A stretch of 64,000 nucleotides of DNA from Allosediminivita pacifica (GTDB lineage: Bacteria > Pseudomonadota > Alphaproteobacteria > Rhodobacterales > Rhodobacteraceae). Both the position numbers and the translations under genes were made by a program. The notes under the pieces are model-generated. The model had not been told where the DNA came from. It did not search any database and saw nothing but the letters and a program-made list of their open reading frames with translations. Below are positions 28,942-39,300 of this stretch, one piece after another (position 1 is the stretch's first letter; every line of letters begins with the position of its first letter). The DNA is taken from positions 1 through 64,000 of the forward strand of contig NZ_QBKN01000002.1 in assembly GCF_003054175.1 (NCBI RefSeq). Reading direction: 5' to 3'.

Positions 28942-31900
28942 GCAGCTTTCTCGAACGCATCCGTGGCCTCTCGCAGAAGCAGCTTGCCGTCCTTGCGCTG
29001 CGCCTGAACGAGGAACTCGAACAGGCGGGCCGCCGCGAGAGGCAGCCCGTCGCGGTGGTCGGCATCGGCTGCCGCTTTCCGGGCGGCATCACCGGGCCGG
29101 ACGACTTCTGGCGCCTTCTCGACGAGGGGCGCGAGGCGATTTCCGAGGTCCCGGCCGAACGCTGGGACAGCGGCGACTGGTTCGATCCCGATCCCGCCGC
29201 GCCGGGCCGGATGTCGGCCAAGCTGGGCGGGTTTCTCGACGACGTTGCGGGTTTTGACGCCGAGAGCTTTGGCATCACCCCGCGCGAGGCTGCGACCATG
29301 GACCCGCAGCAGCGGTTGCTGCTGGAGGTCGCCTGGGAAACGCTGGAGCACGGCGGCATCGACCCGCAGGGCCTGTCGGGCAGCGCCACGGGCGTCTTCG
29401 TGGGGGTCTGCAACAGCGACCATTTCCAGCGCGTCCTGAAGCGCGGTGCAGAGAGCATCGACGCCTATGCGGCCTCGGGCAACGCGCCGAGCGTTGCGGC
29501 CGGTCGGATCTCCTACGCGCTGGGGCTGACGGGGCCGGCGATCACCGTGGACACGGCCTGTTCGTCCTCTCTGGTCGCGCTGCACCAGGCCATCGGGGCG
29601 CTGCGCAACAGGTCCTGCGATCTGGCGCTTGCGGGCGGCGTGAACGTCATCTGCGAACCCGACACCATGGTGTCGCTGTCCAAGGCGGGCATGCTCGCCC
29701 CCGACGGCCGTTGCAAGGCCTTCGACGCAGCGGCGGACGGCTTTGCCCGCGGAGAGGGCTGCGGAGTCATAGCACTGAAGCGGCTCGAGGATGCGAAGCG
29801 GGACAATGACCGCATCTGCGCGGTGATCCGCGGCAGCGCGCTCAACCAGGATGGCCGGAGCGCGGGGCTCACGGTGCCCAGCCGCCACGCGCAGGAGGCG
29901 GTGATCCGCGCGGCGCTGGCCGACGCCGGCGTCGCGCCCGAAGAGGTCGGCTATATCGAGGCGCACGGCACCGGCACGCGGCTTGGCGATCCGATCGAGA
30001 TCCGCGCACTTTCGGCGGCGCTTGCGAAGGGCCGTACCCCGGGCCGAGAGCTGGTCGTCGGATCGGCCAAGACGAACTTCGGCCATCTCGAAAGCGCGGC
30101 GGGCATCGCCGGAACGATCAAGACGATCCTGTCGCTGCAGAACGGGCGCATCCCGCAGCACCTGCATTTCCACCAAGGCAACCCGGAAGTGGACTGGGAC
30201 GCGACCGGCATCCGCATCGCGGCAACCGCGCGGGACTGGCCCGCCTGGGCCGAGCGGCGCATCGCGGGAGTGAGCTCCTTCGGGTTCAGCGGGACCAACG
30301 CCCACGTGATCCTCGAATCCGCACCACAGGAGCCGGCGATCCCGGGCCCTGAGCACGTCCGTTGCCTTCCCCTCTCGGCCCGCACGCCTTCGGCTCTGAC
30401 GGCCAGTGCGGCACAGCTCGGCAAGGCCATGACCGACGCCACCCCGGATTTCGCGGCCACCGCGGCAACGCTTTCCACCGGCCGGGCCCACCTGCCCGAG
30501 CGGCTGGCCATCATCGCCGGCAGCACGCGCGAGGCGGCCGAGGTGCTCGACGCCGTGGCCGCGGGCCGTCCCGACGAGAGGGCGCTGCGCAGTCGGGTCG
30601 AGCCCGGCGAGAGCACGGGTGTTGTCTTTCTCTGTACCGGACAGGGAGCGCAGTACCCCGGCATGGCGCGATCCCTGTTCGAGAGTGCGCCTGTCTTCCG
30701 CGAGATCATCGAACGCTGCGATACCGAGTTTGGTGCCCAAGACGGACTTCGGTTGATCGACGTGATGCAGGGGCGGGCCAGGAATGACGCCCTGCTGCAC
30801 CGCACCGACTGGACGCAGCCCGCACTCTACGCAGTGGAATGCGGGCTTGCGGCGCTCTGGCGCTCCTGGGGGATCGAACCGGCGGCCGTTATCGGACATT
30901 CCGCGGGCGAACTCGCCGCGGCGAGCATCGCTGGCGTCTTCACGCTCGAGGACGGTCTCCGGCTGGCGGCCGAGCGTGGGAGCCTTCTGTCGCGCCTGCC
31001 CGAAGGCGGCGCCATGGCGGCGCTCTTCATGAGCGAGGACGACGCGCGGCGGGCAATCGCGCCCTACGCCGACGCAGTCTCCATCGCAGCGGTCAACGCG
31101 CGCGACAGCGTGGTCATCTCGGGCAGTGCGCGCGGCATCGACGCCACGCTGTCGGATCTCGAACGTGCGGGCGTTCGGGGGCACCGGCTACACATCTCCT
31201 TTGCCGCCCACTCCCCCATGGTCGACGGTGCGCTGGACGACATGGAACGCGCCGCCGCCGGGATTGCGGCGCATGCGCCCGAGATCCCCGTGGCATGGAA
31301 CCTGACCGGCGGTCGTGCCCTGCCCGCGGGCGCCCCTGACGCGGGATACTGGCGGCGCCACCTGCGTGAGCCCGTCCGATTTGCCGAGGGCATGGCGCAG
31401 CTGCGCGGCGAAGGACATCGCACCTTCCTCGAACTCGGGCCCCACCCGGTGCTTGCGGCGCTGGCCGCGCGTGATACCGACACGCTCGCCACCGCCGAGC
31501 GGCCGGTCTACCTTGGCTCGCTGCGCCGCGACCACGACGACTGGGCCGAGATGTCGCGCGCCCTGGCGGGCCTCTACGTGCAGGGCATGCCCGTCGACTG
31601 GGCCGCAACGTTCGAGGGACAGAGGCCCCGACCAGTCGCGTTGCCGACCTATCCTTTCGAGCACAAACGCTTCTGGATCGAGCCCGCAGAGACCACCCGC
31701 CCGGCGGGTCCTGCGCTGGGGGCGGACGGTGGCTTCCCCGGCGGGCGGCTCGACACGCCCGAGCCGATTTTCGAAACAAGTCTCTCGACCGGGCTTCAGC
31801 CATGGCTGAACGAGCACCGTGTGCGGGACAGTGCCATCGTAGCCGGGCCCGTCTACCTGTCGCTGGCCGTGGCCGCCGCAGAGGCCACAATGTCCAAGGC

Positions 31901-34900
31901 GCAATGGGACGTCGCCGATTTCTCGATCCTCGCGCCGCTGCACGTGGAGGACGCCCCGCGTGCCGTCCAGACCCGGCTCACGCCGGAGGCCGACGGAGGC
32001 CTCTCCTTCGTGATCCACAGCCGCGCGCGGGGCGCGACCGGGGCCGACTGGGTGAAACACGCCTCGGGGCGCCTGCTGTGGCACCGCGACGGGATGCCCG
32101 CGAAACGGCCGGACATGGAGACCGCCGCGACACAGCTCAGCGGACAAGACGCAGCGGACACGCATCTCGAACGGCTGGAGGCGCTCGGTATCCGGCTTTC
32201 GGGACGGTTCCGCACGCTGGACCGGCTGCACCGAAAGGACGGAGAGGTCATCGCACGGATCGGACGGCCGGAGGGCGCCGCGGGGATCGAGACGCCCTTC
32301 TGCGATGCGGCACTGCTCGACGGTGTGCTTCAGGCCGCGGGCGCCGCCCTGCCGGAAGATCTGGCACGCGACGGAAGGCTGTTTTTCCTGACCGGCATCG
32401 GTTCGGTGTCGCTGGCGGGCCCGCTGCCGAATCGCTGCCGGTGCCATGCCCGTCTAAGGCCCGGGTCGGACGGCGCCTTTCACGAGGTGGACGTCACGCT
32501 ATACGCCGAGGACGGAACCGGGATCGGCACGCTGGAGGGCATCCGCCTGACCGCAGCGGAGCATCGCGTGACGGAGGCGCCGCGCCATTACCGGATCGAG
32601 TGGCAGGAGGCGCCCCTTGCCCTGACCGCCGCCCATGCGCTGCGCGCGCCCGAGGCGGCTCAAGCCAGCCTGGAACAGGTCTTCGACGGACTCGCCGCCC
32701 GGAACGGGTTGGACCTCTACGACCGGCTACTTCCGGCGCTGGACGAGATCACGCGCGCCCACATCGTGACGGCGCTGCAGACACTGGGCTGGGATACCCT
32801 GCCGGACGGACGTCACGAGGTGGAGACACTGGCCGACCTTCTGGCCGTGGTCCCGGGGCAGCGGCGCCTGTTCCGCCGGCTGCTCCAGATCGTTTCCGAC
32901 GCCGCTCTGATCGCTCTCGACGGCAACGAAGTCGAGGTGCGCGCCCTGCCCAAGGTCGACGCCGCCGCGCGTCATGCCCAGGCAGAGGCGGAGTTCGGCC
33001 GCACGCCGGAACTGTCGATCCTCGAACGCTGCGGGTGCGCGCTAGCCGGTGTGCTGGCCGGAACCGCCGATGCGCTCCAATGCCTGTTCCCGGGCGGGTC
33101 GCTGGCCGAGGCGCGGGAGCTCTATGTCGACGCCCCCTTTGCGCGGACGTACAACGGCGCGCTCGGCGCGCTGCTCGGCGACCTGACACGGGATGTCGCA
33201 CCGGACCAGCCCCTGCGCGTTCTCGAGATCGGCGCCGGAACCGGCGGCACAACCCACGAGGCGCTCAAGGCGCTGGATGGCCATGCCGTCGAGTATCATT
33301 TCACCGACCTCTCCGAGCACTTCCTCGAGGCGGCACGGGATCGGTTCGGAGGTCGCGACGGCTTCACGACCGGGGTTCTCGACATCGAACGGGACCCAGC
33401 GCAGCAGGGTCTGGCCCCCGGCGGCTACGACATCGTTCTCGCGGCAAATGTGCTGCATGCGACGCGCGACCTTGGCACGGCCCTTTCGCATGCGGCGGGG
33501 CTGCTGGCACCCGGTGGCGCGTTGGTGCTGCTGGAAGGCGTTCGGCCCGAGCCCTGGGTGGACGTGACCTTCGGCATGACGCCGGGCTGGTGGCGCTTCA
33601 CCGACCACGATCTGCGCCCCGAATATCCGCTGATCGCGCCGCAGGACTGGGGCGAGCTGCTGGCGCGCAGCGGGCTGACCGGCGTGGCCGCAGTCGGCGG
33701 GTCCGAGGATCTTGGCCGGGGTGCCGCGCAGCAGATGCTGATCGCCGCGCGCAAGCCGTTTGCCACGCCCCGCCGCGTGGCCGTTCTGGGCGAGGCAGGA
33801 GATCTTGGCGCCGCCCTTGTCAGGACGCTGGCCGAAGAAGGCGCGGAGGTCTTCGAAGAGACCGCCGAGGCCGATGATCTGATCGACCTTTCGGTGCTGC
33901 GCTTGTCCGGGCTTGCCGAGACCGCACCCGGCCTCGACCGCCAGATCGAGGAGGCTGCCGTTCTGTCGCCGATGAAGCGGCTTCAGGATCTTGCCGCGCG
34001 CGGGACGGGCCAGAGGCTCTGGATCGCCACGCGCGGCATGAACGCGGTCGGGGAAGCTCCGCACGGCGGTGGCCGCTGGCAGTCGCCCGTCGCGGGGCTG
34101 GCCCGTGTCGCGGCGCTGGAGGTGCCGGCGAATTGGGGCGGGCTGGTCGACCTCGACCCCGCCGCCACCACGGAGGCACAGGCGCGGGCCATCGCGCAAA
34201 GCGTGCTGTTCGGGGATGATGACGACCAGGTCGCATGGCGCGGCGACACCCGTTACGTGCCGCGCCTTGGGGAAGTGACGGCCCATGCGGCCCTGCCCCG
34301 CGACCTCGATCCAGCGGGGACATACCTCGTCACCGGTGGTTTCGGCGGCATCGGCGCGCTGCTCGGCAAGGCGCTGGCCGAGCGCGGCGCCGGACGTGTG
34401 GCGCTTCTGGGCCGCAATCCCGAAGAGGACGGCCCTGCGATGGCCGCAATCCGCGACGCCGGGGGCGAGGCGCTGGCTTTGCAGGCCGACGTCACCGACG
34501 AGGCCTCGCTCCGCGCGGCGTTTGAAGTGATCGCCCGTGACGGCCCGCCCCTGCGCGGCGTTTTCCACGCGGCGGCGCACCTCGACGCGGCGCCACTGGG
34601 CGACCTCGACGAGGAGAGCGTGCGGGCCATGCTGAGGCCGAAGATCTCGGGGACGCTGGCATTGCAGCGCCTGCTTGCCGAACAGGGCGCGGATTTCCTC
34701 GCGCTCTTCTCCTCGACCACCTCGGTTCTTGGGGCCCCGGGCTTTGCGCACTACGCCGCCGCGAACGCCTTTCTCGACGCGAGCACGACGCAGGAGGGCC
34801 TGCGGACGTTTACGGTCGGCTGGGGCACCTGGGAAACGATGCGCCTTGCTTCGGAGGAAAGGCGGGAGACCTACGACGCGCAGGGGCTTCGGCCCATGCC

Positions 34901-35519
34901 AGCCGACGCCGCACTGGAGTCGCTGTTCGCACTGGCCGGCGGAGCCGCCGACCACAGTCTTGTGGCCTCCATCGACTGGGAGCGTCTGGTCACCCTGCAC
35001 GAGACCCGCCGCCCGCGGCCGATGCTGTCGCAACTGGGCAGTCCTGCCACCCCGACCCTGCCCGCAATCACCAAGCCCGAGGAGGCCGAGCCCATAGACC
35101 AGTCCGAGGATCTGCGCTCGCAGATCGAAAACGCCCCCGCGGCGGCTCGCCTCGGGATCATCGAAAGCGCCGTCGCGGCAGAGGCCGCGGCCGCAATGGG
35201 CCGAACCTCCGGCGACGACGTGGCGCGAAACCGCGGGCTTTTCGACATGGGCATGGACAGCCTGATGTCGGTCGAACTGCGCACGCGGCTGGAACGCATC
35301 TCGGGGCTCACGCTGCCCGCTACCCTGACGTTCAACCACCCCACGGTGAGTGCCCTCGCGGGCCTGATCCTGACGCGGCTCGATGCAGCCGAGCGCCCGG
35401 CCGCCGGCCCGCCACCCGCGCCGGCCCCCGCGACCACCCCCCCGCAAGACGACATCGGCACGCTCGACGACGAGGACCTCGTCGCGCGGCTTCGGGCCAG
35501 ACTGGAGGAACTTCAATGA
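28938..35519 (+). CDS. PKS E: KS-AT-DH-MT-KR-ACP, methylating module with variant DH
   Basis: A 2193-residue module. An N-terminal docking segment (about 1-34) precedes KS (about 37-455; Cys208 in DTACSSSL). AT has GHSAGE and FAAH. A DH-fold region (about 938-1215) has His960 in EHRVRDSAIVAG, where the usual Gly and Pro of HxxxGxxxxP are Asp and Ala; the second catalytic Asp is kept (ALLDGVLQ). The C-methyltransferase carries LEIGAGTGG at 1429-1437. KR (about 1793-1990) has TGGFGGIG and Tyr1939. ACP Ser2108 lies in GMDSL. No ER is present, so the outcome is an alpha-methyl enoyl unit if the DH works, or an alpha-methyl beta-hydroxy unit if it does not. The C terminus has the acidic helix LDDEDLVARLRARLEEL. 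It overlaps PKS D and the transporter gene by 4 nt each. Confidence 0.95.
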   Translation: MSSFLERIRGLSQKQLAVLALRLNEELEQAGRRERQPVAVVGIGCRFPGGITGPDDFWRLLDEGREAISEVPAERWDSGDWFDPDPAAPGRMSAKLGGFLDDVAGFDAESFGITPREAATMDPQQRLLLEVAWETLEHGGIDPQGLSGSATGVFVGVCNSDHFQRVLKRGAESIDAYAASGNAPSVAAGRISYALGLTGPAITVDTACSSSLVALHQAIGALRNRSCDLALAGGVNVICEPDTMVSLSKAGMLAPDGRCKAFDAAADGFARGEGCGVIALKRLEDAKRDNDRICAVIRGSALNQDGRSAGLTVPSRHAQEAVIRAALADAGVAPEEVGYIEAHGTGTRLGDPIEIRALSAALAKGRTPGRELVVGSAKTNFGHLESAAGIAGTIKTILSLQNGRIPQHLHFHQGNPEVDWDATGIRIAATARDWPAWAERRIAGVSSFGFSGTNAHVILESAPQEPAIPGPEHVRCLPLSARTPSALTASAAQLGKAMTDATPDFAATAATLSTGRAHLPERLAIIAGSTREAAEVLDAVAAGRPDERALRSRVEPGESTGVVFLCTGQGAQYPGMARSLFESAPVFREIIERCDTEFGAQDGLRLIDVMQGRARNDALLHRTDWTQPALYAVECGLAALWRSWGIEPAAVIGHSAGELAAASIAGVFTLEDGLRLAAERGSLLSRLPEGGAMAALFMSEDDARRAIAPYADAVSIAAVNARDSVVISGSARGIDATLSDLERAGVRGHRLHISFAAHSPMVDGALDDMERAAAGIAAHAPEIPVAWNLTGGRALPAGAPDAGYWRRHLREPVRFAEGMAQLRGEGHRTFLELGPHPVLAALAARDTDTLATAERPVYLGSLRRDHDDWAEMSRALAGLYVQGMPVDWAATFEGQRPRPVALPTYPFEHKRFWIEPAETTRPAGPALGADGGFPGGRLDTPEPIFETSLSTGLQPWLNEHRVRDSAIVAGPVYLSLAVAAAEATMSKAQWDVADFSILAPLHVEDAPRAVQTRLTPEADGGLSFVIHSRARGATGADWVKHASGRLLWHRDGMPAKRPDMETAATQLSGQDAADTHLERLEALGIRLSGRFRTLDRLHRKDGEVIARIGRPEGAAGIETPFCDAALLDGVLQAAGAALPEDLARDGRLFFLTGIGSVSLAGPLPNRCRCHARLRPGSDGAFHEVDVTLYAEDGTGIGTLEGIRLTAAEHRVTEAPRHYRIEWQEAPLALTAAHALRAPEAAQASLEQVFDGLAARNGLDLYDRLLPALDEITRAHIVTALQTLGWDTLPDGRHEVETLADLLAVVPGQRRLFRRLLQIVSDAALIALDGNEVEVRALPKVDAAARHAQAEAEFGRTPELSILERCGCALAGVLAGTADALQCLFPGGSLAEARELYVDAPFARTYNGALGALLGDLTRDVAPDQPLRVLEIGAGTGGTTHEALKALDGHAVEYHFTDLSEHFLEAARDRFGGRDGFTTGVLDIERDPAQQGLAPGGYDIVLAANVLHATRDLGTALSHAAGLLAPGGALVLLEGVRPEPWVDVTFGMTPGWWRFTDHDLRPEYPLIAPQDWGELLARSGLTGVAAVGGSEDLGRGAAQQMLIAARKPFATPRRVAVLGEAGDLGAALVRTLAEEGAEVFEETAEADDLIDLSVLRLSGLAETAPGLDRQIEEAAVLSPMKRLQDLAARGTGQRLWIATRGMNAVGEAPHGGGRWQSPVAGLARVAALEVPANWGGLVDLDPAATTEAQARAIAQSVLFGDDDDQVAWRGDTRYVPRLGEVTAHAALPRDLDPAGTYLVTGGFGGIGALLGKALAERGAGRVALLGRNPEEDGPAMAAIRDAGGEALALQADVTDEASLRAAFEVIARDGPPLRGVFHAAAHLDAAPLGDLDEESVRAMLRPKISGTLALQRLLAEQGADFLALFSSTTSVLGAPGFAHYAAANAFLDASTTQEGLRTFTVGWGTWETMRLASEERRETYDAQGLRPMPADAALESLFALAGGAADHSLVASIDWERLVTLHETRRPRPMLSQLGSPATPTLPAITKPEEAEPIDQSEDLRSQIENAPAAARLGIIESAVAAEAAAAMGRTSGDDVARNRGLFDMGMDSLMSVELRTRLERISGLTLPATLTFNHPTVSALAGLILTRLDAAERPAAGPPPAPAPATTPPQDDIGTLDDEDLVARLRARLEELQ

Positions 35520-36385
35520 CTGGACGCGTGCGCGGCATCTTGTTCCTTCTGGGGTTCCTGTTCCTCTGGGCCGTGGTCGAAATGCTCGGCGCCATGGTCC
35601 TGGAACGGTACTCTGCCCTGCAGGTCGTCTGGACGCGCTACTTGGTTCATCTGCTCCTGTTGATGGCGATCTTCGCGTGGCGCGAGCCCGTGGGGCTGAT
35701 CCGGACCCGGCGGCCAGTTTATCAGCTTCTGCGGTCGATGATGATGCTGGTGATGCCGCTGTCCTGGGTTCTTGCGACGCGCATGCATTCCGAGGCCGTG
35801 GTCTATGGCGGTTTCTGGAGCGCACCGTTTCTCATCATCGCGCTCTCGGCGTTGTTTCTCGGCGAGCGTCCCCGGTGGGAGCTCTGGGTGGCGGCCACCG
35901 TGGGCGGACTGGCGGCAGCGGCGATCTTCTCGGGGGTGGTCATGCCCAGCCTTACCGAATGGCTCCCCCTGATCGGCATGACCGCGTCTTTCAGCATCTA
36001 TGTCGTCATGACCCGGTCGCTGCGCCACGAGAGCACGCGCACCAACCTGTTCTATACGGCACTCGGCGTTTTCGTCGCGCTGACCCCTGTCATGCCGATG
36101 GTCTGGCAGATGCCGAGCCTGGCGGACCTCCCGATCATCGCGGGCATTGGCGGGCTGGGGCTTGTGGCGCTCTGGTTCCTCGACGTCGCCACGGCCTCGG
36201 CCCCGCTGAAGGATACCGCCCCGCTCATTCTGGCACAGGTCCCGCTGGCTCTCAGCCTTGGCTGGATCGCCGAACACCATTTTCCCGACAGGCGTACGCT
36301 GTTCTATCTGACAGCGGTCTGCCTCGCCTGCATCACCCCATTCATCAGAATCCGTTTCGGTTTCCGCGCGAGAGAAAGCCAATGA
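35516..36385 (+). CDS. DMT/EamA-family membrane transporter inside the PKS operon
   Basis: A 289-residue integral membrane protein with about ten hydrophobic segments in two repeated halves, the layout of the drug/metabolite transporter (EamA) family. The N terminus is a membrane helix (GILFLLGFLFLWAVVEMLG), with typical mid-protein segments such as GFWSAPFLIIALSALFLGERP. The family moves small metabolites across the inner membrane; substrate cannot be read from sequence. Its ATG overlaps the PKS E stop by 4 nt and its stop overlaps the PKS F start by 4 nt, so it is translationally locked into the assembly-line operon. Possible roles are product export, immunity or precursor movement. It is too small and of the wrong fold to be an RND or ABC exporter. 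Confidence 0.9.
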   Translation: MTGRVRGILFLLGFLFLWAVVEMLGAMVLERYSALQVVWTRYLVHLLLLMAIFAWREPVGLIRTRRPVYQLLRSMMMLVMPLSWVLATRMHSEAVVYGGFWSAPFLIIALSALFLGERPRWELWVAATVGGLAAAAIFSGVVMPSLTEWLPLIGMTASFSIYVVMTRSLRHESTRTNLFYTALGVFVALTPVMPMVWQMPSLADLPIIAGIGGLGLVALWFLDVATASAPLKDTAPLILAQVPLALSLGWIAEHHFPDRRTLFYLTAVCLACITPFIRIRFGFRARESQ

Positions 36386-39300
36386 ACGACAATCGAGAAA
36401 TGCTCAGAGACGCCCTCGGCGCAATCGAACGGCTCCAGGCCCGCCTGGAGCGGACCGAGCGTGCGGCCACGCAACCGATTGCGATCGTCGGATACGGCAT
36501 GCGCTATCCCGGCGGAATCGAAACCCTTGGCGACTTCCGCACCCTGCTCGAAAATCGGGTCAACGCAGTCCGCAGGATACCCGCCGAGCGCTGGGACGCG
36601 GATGAATACTACTCGCCGGATCGCGACGCGCTCGGCAAGATCATCACGCGGCAGGGCGGCTTTCTGGACCAGATCGACCAGTTCGATCCCGGCGCTTTCG
36701 GGATCTCCCCGCGCGAGGCGGTCTCGCTCGACCCGCAGCACCGGCTGCTGCTGGAAACCGCGCACGAAGCGATGGAAACCGCCGGCATCGCGCCCGACAG
36801 CCTTGCCGGCAGCAACACTGGCGTCTTCGTCGGCATTTCGACCAACGAATACGCGCGGCTGATGTATGCGGCGGGGATCCGAGATTCAGACGTCTACGCG
36901 GCAACCGGCGGCGCGCTGAACGCCGCGGCGGGGCGCATCTCGTTCACCTACGGCTTCAACGGTCCCTGCGTCGCCGTCGATACCGCGTGTTCGTCCTCGC
37001 TCAACGCGATCCACCTTGCCTGCCAGAGCCTGCGTCGGGGCGAAAGCGACGTCGCCCTTGCAGGCGGCGTGGCGGTGATCACGATGCCGGACGCCATGGT
37101 GATGTTCTCGCGGTGGGGAATGCTTTCGCCGGACGGCGTCTGCAAATCCTTCGATGCCTCGGCGAACGGGTTCGCCCGCGGCGAAGGCTGCGGGATGATC
37201 GCGCTCAAGCGACTGTCCGACGCCGAGGCGGACGGTAATCCGATCCTCGGCGTGATCGTGGGCACGGCCACGAATTCCGACGGTCGGTCGAGCGGCATGA
37301 CCGTGCCGAACGGACCCGCCCAGGAGCAGATGCTGGAAAGCGCGCTCTCGAATGCCGGCCTGAAGCCGCAGGACATCGACTATGTGGAAACCCACGGCAC
37401 CGGCACCCCGATCGGCGATCCGATCGAAGCGGGGGCGCTCGGCTCCATCCTTTGCGCGGGGCGTGCCCCCGACAAGCCGCTGCGCATAGGTTCGCTCAAG
37501 ACAAACATCGGCCATGCCGAGGCGGCTTCGGGTGTCGGTGGGCTGCTGAAGGTAATCACCTGCCTGCAGTCGGAGACACTGCTGCCGCAGCTTCATTTCA
37601 ATGAACCCAACCCGGGGATCGACTGGGAAAGTCTGCCGCTCAAGGTGGTGGGCGAGGCCGAAGCCTGGCCCCGGGGCGAGGTTCCGCGCCGGGCGGGTGT
37701 CAGCGCCTTCGGCTTCAGCGGCACGAACGTCCATGTCATCGTTCAGGAGGCCCCCGTGAGGCCGACCCTCGTCGAGGCCGCCGGTGCCCTCCTGCCGGTA
37801 CCTCTGTCGGCCGGAACAGAGGCCGGGCTGCGAGATCTGGCCCGGCGTCACGCGGATTTCCTGTCGGGTGCCGATGCGCCCGCACCTGCCGACCTGGCGC
37901 GCACGCTGGCGGTGGGTCGGTCGCACCTGTCTAAGCGCGCTGCGCTGGTGGTCCGCAATGTCGAGGAGCTTCGGGAGGGCCTGCGTGCGTTCGCCGATGG
38001 CGCGCCGCTTCCCGGGACGGCGACGGGCACCGCCCGTGCCGGCGCGTCCCCGCGCGTGGCCTTCCTCTGCACGGGACAGGGCTCGCAATACGCGGGCATG
38101 TCGCGCGGGCTCTACGAGTCCGAGCCGGTGTTCCGGGCCTCCATCGACCGCTCGGCCGCCGTGCTTGCCGATATGCTGGAACTCCCGCTGGTCGACGTAC
38201 TCTATCCGGCGGACGCCCAGAGCAGCCCGATCTCCGAAACCGCCTATACCCAGCCCGCGCTTTTCGCCGTCGAATATGCCATGGCCGAGCTCTGGCGGTC
38301 CTGGGGGGTGGAGCCCTCCATCGTGGTCGGCCACAGCATCGGGGAATACGTGGCGGCCTGCCTCGCGGGCGTCATGAGCCACGAAGATGCCCTGCGGCTG
38401 GTGGCCGAGCGCGGCCGCCTGATGCAGACCCTGCCGACCGGTGGCGCCATGGCCGCGGTCTTTGCATCGGAAGCGCAGGTGGCAGAGGCTCTTGCCGGAC
38501 GCGAGGCCGAAATCGCGATCGCCGGCATCAACGCTCCGGGCGAGACGGTGATCTCAGGCACAGCTGCGGCCGTCGAGACTGCGCTTGCCAAACTCGAGGC
38601 CGAGGGCATCTCGGCCAACCGCCTAACCGTCAGCCATGCCTTCCACTCGCCCCTGCTCGACCCCATGCTGGACAATTTCGAGACCTTTGCCGGAGGCGTG
38701 AACTACCAGGTTCCCCGGCTCAAGATCATCTCGAACCTCACCGGTGCACCCTACCCGGCCGGAAAAGCCCCGGATGCCCGCTACTGGCGCGACCACGCGC
38801 GCGGCGCGGTGCGCTTTGCAGATTGCATGGCGGCGGTCGAGGCCGCCGGTGCCGACATCCTTGTCGAGATCGGCCCCCATCCGGCCCTTCTGGGTCTTGC
38901 CGCGCGGGCCCGCCCAGAGGCCAGATGGCGCAGCGTCCCGACGCTTCGCCGGGGCCAGGACGACACCGCGACCACGCTGCGCGCGTTGTCCGAGGTTTAT
39001 GCCGCAGGCGCAGAGATCGACTGGTCCGGCGTCTACCGCGACAGGGGCGGGCAGCTGATTACCGCGCCCACCTACCCGTTCCAACGCCAGCGCTACTGGT
39101 TCGAGGCGCCGAAACAGGTCTCGGCGCGGCAGATGGACAGCATCCATCCGCTGCTCGGGTCGGTCCAGACGACGCCCCCCCCCAACCGCGCCTTTCTCAG
39201 CACGCTCGGGACGACGGAGCCGGGCTATCTTGCCGATCACACGATCCTCGATCACGTGATCTTTCCGGCCACCGGCTACGTCGAGATGGCGCTTGCCGCG

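Noticed and set aside
35383-36381. In-frame upstream extension of PKS F
   Set aside because: It would cover the end of PKS E and the whole transporter gene in a different frame. The ATG at 36382 gives the normal docking helix and KS start.
35513-36382. Minus-strand frame opposite the transporter gene
   Set aside because: Hydrophilic, His/Gln/Arg-rich antisense frame. The plus strand encodes a proper multi-helix membrane protein coupled to both neighbours.
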